Notes under the pieces: model-generated
The model's database searches: none
What the model was told of the DNA's origin: nothing
What the model saw: the letters and a program-made list of their open reading frames with translations, nothing else
In this document: piece after piece, positions 56,060 through 64,000 of the stretch
Layout of the letters: each line of letters opens with the position of its first letter
How positions within the stretch are numbered: position 1 is the stretch's first letter
Origin: Linnemannia elongata
Lineage: Eukaryota; Mortierellomycota; Mortierellomycetes; Mortierellales; Mortierellaceae
Assembly: GCA_036320915.1 (NCBI GenBank)
Contig: JAXBDG010000001.1
Coordinates: 1 to 64,000, forward strand
DNA: 64,000 nt
Reading direction: 5' to 3'
Position numbers and translations under genes: made by a program

Positions 56060-56162
56060 GAGAGAGATGCTTGTGTGTGAGAGAAGGATGCTTGTGTGTG
56101 CGAGAAGGGTGCTTGTGTGTGAGAGAGGGGTGCTTGTGTGTGAAAGAGGGAAGATTGTGTAT
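56060..56162. repeat. 21-base minisatellite in the MULE 5' end
   Basis: About five units of GAGAGAAGGRTGCTTGTGTGT-type sequence (21 bases, first unit 19) lie between the transposase start and the right TIR. They are close enough to sit in the transposase promoter or leader. Confidence 0.85.
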
Positions 56163-56269
56163 CGGAAGGCAGAGGAGAACAGCCTGATGTTTATTCTTGC
56201 AATTAGGGACGAGAATCAAACCGCTGACGTAGAAGAAAGGGAGATCGCAAAAGCTGTATTTTTGTCCAG

Positions 56270-56294
56270 AATCGGGGCCTTCATAAGGAGATTC
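56270..56294 (-). repeat. MULE right terminal inverted repeat
   Basis: A 25-base TIR, the perfect inverse of 52039-52063. It is followed by the 9 bp target duplication at 56295-56303. Confidence 0.96.
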
Positions 56295-56467
56295 GACTTC
56301 ATAAGTGTTCTGCTTCGGGAAGAATCACCTTCCTTTTTCCCCTTCTCTTCTTCCTTTCACTCACACTCATTCAATCCTCTTCGAAATTCAGCGCACTCAA
56401 CCTCAACTCCTCCTCCTCCAAGACATACCCTACCTACTATCCTAGCTATCCTCCTGAAGCCCCCACA

Positions 56468-58383
56468 ATGACCCCGCTGGCCTCATTCTGCCGTTGGGCA
56501 CACACAAACGGCGTCGTCTCAAGACTGATCCCAAAAGAGTCCAAAGGAATGGGCGTCGGCCTCTTCTTCGATCCCAAGAGCAACAATACCAAGGACAAGG
56601 ACAACAATAACAAGAACGAACTCGGCCGAGGCGAACTCCTCTTTGTCCCCCAACCCCTCCTCCTCTGCCGCTCGCGTGTCCTCCAGTTCACCTGTCCAAA
56701 CCTTCAAAAGTCCCTCTCTATCATAGGCCCTTCCAATATCTCGGAACGACTCGCCATCATCCTCTTCATCCTTTCCCAGCGACTTACTCTCGAAGACCGT
56801 GCACAACAACAATGCCCACACCCAACCGCCACCATCACCGACTCTGCCGATCACTCTTGTTACACAAGCAGCAACAAAGAGCAGAGTGGAGACTTATTCT
56901 CAGATTACATTGCTACACTGCCAGATGTCTCGACCCCAGTAACCCTCGAACCTGATTTGGTCCGCGGGTACCTTGCAGGGTCACTCCTCCTGGACTCTGT
57001 CTGTGCCAAGCGATCCAAGCTCGAGGCCGAATTCGAAAATCTTAGTGGTACTCTAGGCGCCTTTGAGGACTGGCCCTGCCGCCCGACCCTCGACAACTTT
57101 ATCTGGGCCGACGCCACTTTCTGGTCCAGAGTACTCTCCTTCAAGTCCCAGTGGACCGATAATAATACTAGCGATAAATCTAAGGATGATATGCACATGG
57201 TTCCTTATCTCGACTTTGCCAACCATGCAACCAGCCCCAATATCCGCTGGGAAGTCGATTCGGATGGCCTTCGCGTCTGGGGTCAAGAATCGCTGCTGCA
57301 GGACTCCATGGACGGTGATGGCGAACGCGAGGTGTTCCTCTCCTATGGAAATAAACCCAACAACGAACTCTTGTACGTATTCAATACGCTTCTTGACAGG
57401 CGCGCTAGCATTGTGTCGTCATTTTACTTAACTGTTTTTTTTTATTTTCCCGATGCTCAATTGCAATTGGCTCTGACACCCAACATATTCTCCATAGATT
57501 CTTGTATGGATTCACATTGAAGGACAACCCGATTCAGTTTTTAACCCTTGCGATGCCAATGGATGAGGACGATCCGTACTACATGCCCAAGGCCCACTCA
57601 CTGATGCGCTGGGAGATGCCTCCAAGGATCACGGTCTACCTGAAAAAGACCGAAGGCCCCGATGATATGGAAGAGTTTTGCCCTGGTTTGTGGATCACAC
57701 CCAAGTCGCGGTATCTTCTCTGGCTCTACGCGCTTAATGAGGATGATGGATTAGGTGCGTTGATCGAGGAACCCGAGTCCAAGGTCTGTGTCATGCAAGA
57801 TTCGGCCGATCAAGACAATGGCGAGGATTCGCATGAGGAAGCTGACCTGCTTGATGAGGACGTTGTGGGACGACTTGTGTTAACGATCAACGATACCAAG
57901 GTCGACACTCTTGAGGTGTTAGAATCCATTGTGCCCAAGTTGGACATCTTTCCTGTGATCAAGTTACGTATTCTGGTCCTTGTGGCCAATCGCATCGAGT
58001 ATTATATAAACCGGATCATGGAGACGGGTGACAAAGTACAGAAGGCGGAGGATATTGGGATTGTCCGTGCTGTCCAATATGAACAGGATGAATATACGCC
58101 TAACCATGTCGAGGCCCAGCCTCCGTCGAGATTGGGCAGGAATATCGGTGATTGCTTGTTGCCTACAATCCTGGAGCCAGACCACACGCAGCCGATTACC
58201 AGTCGCCAGCTTGAGGCCGAGAAGCAGGTGTCGAACCTGGTGACGATGATGAAAAACTATCGGTCGGAGGAAATGGATGTACTTGTGGGGATGGGCAATG
58301 CCCTTGGCGAGGCGCAGACTCATTGCCTTGAAGAGAACGACTTTATCCAGTCCTACCTCGCCCGCATGCAGCTTAAAGAATAG
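56468..58383 (+). CDS. SET-domain lysine methyltransferase (LSMT/SETD3-like)
   Basis: Two exons, join(56468..57372, 57498..58383), give 596 residues. The protein belongs to the Rubisco-LSMT/SETD3/Rkm group, which methylates non-histone targets such as ribosomal proteins or actin. The N-terminal SET part (WAHTNGVV, KGMGVGLFF) is split by a long insert. The core motifs VPYLDFANHATSPN and FLSYGNKPNNELLFLYGF follow; the second is completed across the intron, which supports the splice. The C-terminal half resembles the Rubs_LSMT_binding helical domain. Substrate cannot be read. The ATG lies 165 bases from the MULE target duplication, so its promoter was probably affected by that insertion. Confidence 0.9.
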
Positions 58384-58594
58384 TTATACTACCGTTAACG
58401 TATTCCAATATATGTGGATATTTTTTCTACAAGAATGCAACCATTCCTTGCGTCAATCGATACGCCACTAATTCCCCCGAAAAATTACACTGACGTCACT
58501 TTTGCGTGTTTCGAATCAGTATTCCTTTCTGTGTCCACACAACTCCCCCCATCAACCAAACCCATCACTCACAACTCCAAAGCAACAATCATTC

Positions 58595-61587
58595 ATGTCA
58601 TCCAAGGACGACGACAACTTTGACCTCTACGACGACCCTTACGTCGCCACTGGACGTGGCGGTGGCGCAGACCCCTACGCCGAGGACGACGACGATTACT
58701 ACAACGGCGATCACGGACGTGGACACGATAGGAGGGACAGATTCCAAAACACCCGTGATGTCCCTCCTTCTTCTTCATCCTCTTCTGCTGCCAAGAACGA
58801 GAACAACAACAATAACAGAGAAGGAGGCAGTGGACGAAGAGACTCTGAGGATCGAGACGGGTATGATCATTATCGTTCAAACAGCAACGACCAGGGTGAG
58901 TCCAAGTCCTACGGAGCTACTTCGTCAGCCTCGGGTTCGGCTGCATATGACCCTGCCCAGTCGTATGACCAGAAGGACCCATCGTCGTCCTACCAATCGG
59001 GGTCGCAATACTCGTCTCAACAAGGCAACAACTACCAGGACAACAAATCCTACAACCAGCAGTCATCCCAGTCCTCGCAGCAACAACAGCAGCAGTCAGC
59101 GTCGGGAAGCGGAGGTGGACGTGAGCTTGGGTAAGGATCGCGCGTGTGCTACTATATTAGCCTTTTTTTTTTTTTGTTTGTTCAAATGACCAGGTGTATC
59201 CCCACAACCACAGCCATATCGTCACCATCAAAGCAACTTTGCAAATAGGTTGTCGATCGGTGCATTACTGCATCGTTCTGTCGACGACCACCTTGCACTA
59301 CAGGACGGATTGCTCGAATGGACGTATTCAAAGAGGGTAGAGTGTGCATTAGGAGTTAGTCACTTTGACAGACGAGAGGGTTTGAGTCAATATCATTGTT
59401 CGCAATCGCATAATACATTGTCCATAGTCCTGTCTACTATGTACCTTGTTACTACAGTACAGCAGTTGTAAGCATAGCAGGATAGCAGGATAGCAGCAAA
59501 ACAACCATTCAAAAAAAAAAAAAAAAAAAAAAAAAAGAACCCCTCTCCAGAAACCTACACAGATTACTACAGTCAGGCAGCTACTTCTACAGACAGACAA
59601 ACAGACAGACAAACAGACAGACTTATATCCGATTAGGTCGAGTAGAGAGAGAACTATTCATCTTTTCACAATGAAGTTCATTCTTGTTTTGCTAATCTGT
59701 TCCTATCTCTCTTTTTTTTCACCCTCTTCGTAACATCCATTTCATTATGACTAACATATGATGTTCATTGTCGTCTCGGCTTGCGCCTCACGTTGATCTA
59801 CTTCACTCTTTCTCTCTTTACCTCTTCCTTCACTGATGTCCTTGTAACCCCCTTCCCCTTGCCCTTCTTGTCGTCTGTAGAAAAATGTTTATCGGAGGTC
59901 TGAACTGGGAAACTACCGATGGTAAGCAACTGTGAATACACAGCCGCATTGAACCCTTTAATATCCAAACATCCATGTTAAAAGGATTACACTGGAGCTA
60001 ATCCCTATTTCAAACTTATGCTTTAATAGAGAGCTTGAAGAAGTATTTTTCACACTATGGAGAGTTGACAGACTGTATGGTTATGAAGGACCCAATGACG
60101 AACAAGTCCAGAGGATTCGGATTCCTCACTTTCCTGGATCCCAGGAACGTCGATGCCGTCTTGAAGGAGGATCACCACCTCGACGGAAAAATGGTACTTT
60201 TTTTTCATCACACAAAACAAATGCAATTTTGCAATACTATGCTCATATGCCACCCTCCCCTCCCCTTGCTCGCACAAATATTGACCTTATTTTTTCTTCT
60301 CGCCCTTCCAATTTCATATCTGAAATAGATCGACCCGAAGAGGGCAATTCCCCGCGAGGAACAGGAAAAGACGGAAAAGATCTTTGTAGGCGGGATCGCA
60401 GCGAACGTGACAGAAGAAGAGTTTGCAAACTACTTTTCGCAGTTTGGACATGTGCTCGATGCAACTCTGATGCTCGATCGTGCATCAGGTCGGCCTAGAG
60501 GGTTCGGATTCATTACCTTTGAATCTGACCGTGGAGTGGATGCTGCTTTGAGTCGTCGTGACTTGATGCTTCATGATAAGCCTGTAAGTTCCAGAAAAGT
60601 GATTCTTAGGTGGATTTTTTTGGGAGTTTTAGACGCGTCGACGCCTAGCTTTTTATACCTTACATGGTTCATAGTTACTCACGCGTGGTTTTGTTGAATT
60701 TCCTGGGAAATTAGATTGAGGTAAAGAGAGCGCAACCAAAGCACAGGGCAGACACCCGCGGAAACACCGGAGGCAACCAAGGATTCGGTGGTCAGGGCGG
60801 CTTCAACGCAGGCGGATATGGAGGTCAGACCGGGTTTGGAGGAAACGCAGCCGGTGGTAACCGTGGTTTCGGTATGGACAACATGGGCGGTATGATAGGT
60901 GGCGCCGGTGGGTATGGAGCCTATGGCGCTGGTATGGGTGCCATGGGTGGTATGGGCGGTGGTGCAGGTGTACAAGGAGGTGATCCTTACCAGGCCATGT
61001 ACGCCGCTGCTGCTGCACGGTATGGCGCTAATCCTGCTGCCGCGGCCGCATTGGCGCAACGATACCGGATGGCTGCTGCTGCCGCTGCTGCTGCCTATGG
61101 AGGAGGTGGCGCTGGAGGTCCTGGAGGTATGGGTGGGAACAATGCAGGAGGTGGTGGGTTTGATCCCAACATGAACATGCAGGCTGCCATGGCAAACTAC
61201 TACCGTCAGCAGTTTGGATATGGTGCCGGAAATGCAGGCGGCCAAGGCGGTGCTGGAGGGTATGGCGGCAATAGTGGTGATCAGGACGGTAGTGGGAACT
61301 CGCCATCACAGAGACGTCAAGATGGTGGTGGTTCTGGTGGAGGATACAACAACAACCAGGATTCGAGAGGAAGTGGCGGAAGCAACAGCAACTACAACTC
61401 GGGTGGACGGTCATCAAACCAAGGAAGCGGAGGATCGCGTCAGAGCGGATCTGGAGGCGGTGGTCCTGTTCGTGGTGGTGGTAGCAGCAATAGCGGTGGA
61501 GGAGGAAGCAGTAGTGGTGCTGGAGGATCATCGTCCGGTGGACATGGTCGTGGCGGTGGTGGATCCTACCATCCTTACCAGCGGTAA
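58595..61587 (+). CDS. Two-RRM hnRNP/Hrp1-like RNA-binding protein
   Basis: Five exons, join(58595..59130, 59881..59921, 60030..60193, 60329..60583, 60715..61587), encode 622 residues. The N-terminal ~178 residues are low complexity (Asp, Ser, Gln, Tyr, Asn). RRM1 has KMFIGGLNW (RNP2) and SRGFGFLTF (RNP1). RRM2 has KIFVGGIAA and PRGFGFITF. The tail of about 290 residues is Gly-rich with Ala, Ser, Asn and Tyr. This layout fits the Hrp1/Nab4, Musashi and DAZAP1 group, which act in mRNA 3' end formation, export and translation. Intron 1 is long (750 bases) and contains an A26 run at 59511-59536. A short exon 2 (41 bases) carries RNP2. Confidence 0.93.
59511..59536. repeat. A26 homopolymer in intron 1 of the hnRNP gene
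   Basis: A run of 26 A is preceded by gatagcag repeats at 59478-59497. It lies inside the long first intron. Confidence 0.9.
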
Positions 61588-62022
61588 ATACAGGAGCCTG
61601 CTGCTCTCCTGAGCAATAGAGTGCTAGTTTTTTATCCTACCTCAACTTATCAGCCTTGGTTCACAACTGACAATCCAACATAGTGTTTGCTTTTTCGTTT
61701 TGTTTTGTGCAATTATTCCAATAAACGAGTCGATATGACAATGATGTGTGTAACGGGTAGCTGTTGTATATTTTTGTGTAAAAGAGTAATGGTACAATAT
61801 GGAGTTCAAGTGAACGGACCCTGTTTGTCTATGTAATAAAACGACGGTGGCCGCTTGTAGTGGCTTTCGCCGTGTTCGAACTTGATGCCATGGTAAAAAG
61901 AGGAAGTGAAAGAAAGGAAAAGGAACAGGAGGAGGGGCAAATTGGGAGGAGTCCTCATATGCGAGATCTTGGTCAATTACAATGGAATAGCGGATACAAC
62001 CCTCTCTTCCAGGAGCCATCCA
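61588..62022. other. Convergent 3' flanks, hnRNP gene and NMNAT
   Basis: This interval holds the 3' UTRs of both genes. AATAAA-like signals occur near 61720 and 61836 on the plus strand. No gene is seen. Confidence 0.6.
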
Positions 62023-63746
62023 CTAGTCTGCGTACAGCCTCTGCTCATAGATGTAGTCGATTACTGCCGTCGGCAAGAGGTACTTGATCGACATGCCTCG
62101 GCGGATGAAAAGCCTGATCTTTGTCGAACTAATATCGTTGTAGATGAGCTGCTTGATCACAAACACGTTGCGCCGGTGCTTGTACAGGACGTCGTGCGAC
62201 AGCAGGAACTCATACACGTCCGATCCTGTTCTCTCCAGAATCAAACATCCATATTTTCCGATAATGTGGTGAAGCTATTTGTTTTGAGGGTAAGGAAGAA
62301 AATGGTCAATGGGTCGGTTTGTATCCAAATGGTGCCATCAATCTTCTCTGTAGTAACGAAGTAATCCTGGGTCCTCATGACTTACATCGGCAGTGGCCCA
62401 GACATCGGGAGCGGCAAAGGACTGGACCAAGTCTCCACCGGCAAGAAGCATAATTTTGATCGGCTTGTACTCGCCTACGTTCATGTATAATAAGAGAGTG
62501 AAGAGTTAGTGAACGAGTTATGATCCTTAAACAACAAAAAGTCAGTTCCTCCCGCGTGTGAAGTAAGACGAAAGCATACCATTCTTCAGCTTGATGCCAC
62601 CTTCGCCGTCGGCGCCATTGAGCTCGTGCTGAAAGTGATCCAGAACAATAGCGGTGCGTTGGTAACTTGTCTGCAGACTCTCCCAGCTGTCGACCATCAA
62701 CCATGAGCTCGACTTTTCGACTGCTAGCTCGCACATACGCACACGGTGTTTTGCCTCTGCAAGTCCTTGCTTCTGATAAAAGTCGGATACGGGTGAAAAG
62801 TACCCTCCCATGATTTCAAAGTCGGTGTTTTCCAAAACGTGGTCTCGGGCCATTTCTAAACGAGACCAAAAGTGGGGGCAAGGAAGAAGAGCGGTTGTTG
62901 AAATTAGTTTTCCATCACTTGACAAAAACCTAGTGGACACTTTTTACGCTTCCAGCACACGACTCTGCCGCCCTTTTTTTCATTGCGACCGATCACTCCC
63001 TTTTCAATAAATGAAAGAAAAAGAAAAAGTAACGCGGTCATGAAAAAAAAGGGTTTTGGAAGGCGAGCCGGGCCGTGAGAAGGGGGAAAGACGAGGCACA
63101 AGAAAGGTCCGTTATCTGCGCATTGATCGTGATCGATAGACACCCAAAAAAAATAAAAAAAAATCATTAACCAAAGAAAGAATAATGTGCATACCAAACA
63201 TGCGGAGGTGGAGGTATGTGATGGGAGAGAAAGATCCACATGCCACAATCACCAACGGTGTCTTGGACTCGTCTATAAGGTTGATTTGGGATAAGAAGTG
63301 AGAGAATGGACAAAAGGAGCGGGTCAGTATTCGTGAATTCGGCATAATGAACATGTACAATGTCATCAATTGGTCGTCTGATGTCGTATGTCGGGACCGT
63401 TATTGCGTTGTATCCTCTCCTTGAAAGCACTTTTCGTTATAGATTGTCCCAAGGTAGTTCGAATATGATCTGATCCGGCGTTTGTTCCAGCGAATGCAAT
63501 TTGAGCAGCCTGTGTGTACCTTTCATCTGGAGTGGGATTCTCTCCCGGGGGAAGGTGTAGTTGGAGGCATCAAAGATCTCTGTTGAGCCATAGGCCTCTG
63601 TATGCTGTCGATCTGAGGAGCTATTTGTTTAGGAATAAGGCACCGATAACAAAGAAGAGAGAAGGGGCCAACAAAAACAAAAAAAAAAAAAGAGAGTTTG
63701 ACCTGTCATTAGTCATTTTGCGGGCATCGACAGACAAAGGGAACAT
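62023..63746 (-). CDS. NMA1: Nicotinamide mononucleotide adenylyltransferase
   Basis: Six exons: complement(62023..62274, 62386..62474, 62580..62855, 63195..63272, 63520..63620, 63703..63746), giving 279 residues (269 if the ATG at 63714-63716 is used). The enzyme joins ATP and NMN to make NAD and is essential. VACGSFSPITYLHLRMFEMARD carries the nucleotidyl-transferase GxFxPxTxxH motif, split by an intron after MF. GGYFSPVSDFYQKQGL, LAGGDLVQSF and the C-terminal ISSTKIR motif are also present. A short variable N-terminus (DRQHTEAYGSTEIFDASNY) precedes TFPRERIPLQ. Length is shorter than yeast Nma1 (about 400) but close to other fungal and animal forms. Which of the yeast paralogues it corresponds to cannot be said. 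Confidence 0.93.
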
Positions 63747-64000
63747 TTTCCTTTCTCTTTTTTTTTTTTGTGTTGGGTATCTTTTTTGGCTTCCTTGTTG
63801 TTGATTGTTGTGTCTGGTAACTTTGTATCCCGTCTTCCTTGATGTCGTGTCATTTCTGTTATTATCATATCAGGTCATCGCACCATTATGATGACTCTTA
63901 TTATCTTTTCCTGTTCTGCGTAGTCTCTCCCTTTCGATCCGCGATATACTTGGTTCAAAAATGCTATTCATGCTTCCTGACCCTTATGACTCCGGCCTCT
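63747..64000. other. Upstream region of the NMNAT gene
   Basis: The remaining 254 bases hold the likely promoter of the minus-strand gene and no supported feature. Confidence 0.5.

Larger units (their letters stand above)
52039..56294 (-). mobile_element. Complete Mutator-like element (MULE)
   Basis: The element is 4,256 bp. Perfect 25 bp terminal inverted repeats lie at 52039-52063 and 56270-56294 and start GAATCTCCTTATGAAGG. The 9 bp target duplication gacttcata is at 52030-52038 and 56295-56303. A 9 bp duplication with a MULE-domain transposase defines the Mutator superfamily. One four-exon transposase gene on the minus strand occupies most of it. About 1 kb of non-coding sequence lies between the transposase stop and the left TIR. 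Perfect TIRs and duplication suggest recent insertion. Confidence 0.96.

Noticed and set aside
55965..56219. THKHPS repeat protein on the minus strand
   Set aside because: It is a translation of the 21-base minisatellite in the MULE leader, not a gene.

Overview
The window is nuclear DNA of a filamentous fungus. The genes carry many short GT-AG introns with tight branch and acceptor sequences, and the transposons are eukaryotic. Gene content and style suggest an early-diverging lineage, with Mortierellaceae as my best guess; that placement is inference and has not been tested by a search. Exon joins below were worked out by hand. For every spliced gene the exon lengths sum to a multiple of three, and the joined protein matches its family across each junction.

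Layout. Positions 1-5096 have no credible gene: a 1.3 kb CT-rich minisatellite, then pyrimidine-biased DNA holding a 75 bp palindromic hAT-like MITE (3162-3236). Positions 5097-11075 are a complete Ty3/gypsy chromovirus with identical 146 bp LTRs, a 5 bp target duplication and a textbook -1 frameshift signal between gag and pol. Its integrase is split by a 288 bp solo LTR from another element. Next come a doubtful small ORF (11315-11914), an amino-acid permease (12357-14045, -) and a DUF2235/Tle1-like hydrolase (15683-17515, -).

Positions 18608-51539 are a gene-dense block bounded by two full-length alpha-coatomer genes, both on the minus strand. Between them lie a TMEM198-like (DUF4203) membrane protein (+), a single-pass membrane protein (+), SLD5 (-) head to head with DPB4 (+), a CABLES-like cyclin-box protein (-) head to head with NFS1 (+), NOP2 (-) head to head with RPS29 (+), and TOP3 (+). 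The two alpha-COP genes share a 3,408 bp tract with no difference seen, introns included, while their first 0.9 kb of coding sequence and its introns have diverged. This is a gene-conversion-like pattern, and it places essential genes between long direct repeats.

Positions 52039-56294 are a complete Mutator-like element with 25 bp perfect TIRs, a 9 bp target duplication and an apparently intact four-exon transposase. It sits between the divergent starts of alpha-COP copy B and a SET-domain methyltransferase (56468-58383, +). A two-RRM hnRNP/Hrp1-like protein (58595-61587, +) and a nicotinamide mononucleotide adenylyltransferase (62023-63746, -) complete the window.

Functional themes are replication and genome stability (SLD5, DPB4, TOP3), ribosome production (NOP2, RPS29), Fe-S and NAD metabolism (NFS1, NMNAT) and COPI transport. 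Three unrelated kinds of mobile DNA interrupt the order: an LTR element with a nested solo LTR, a MULE and a MITE.
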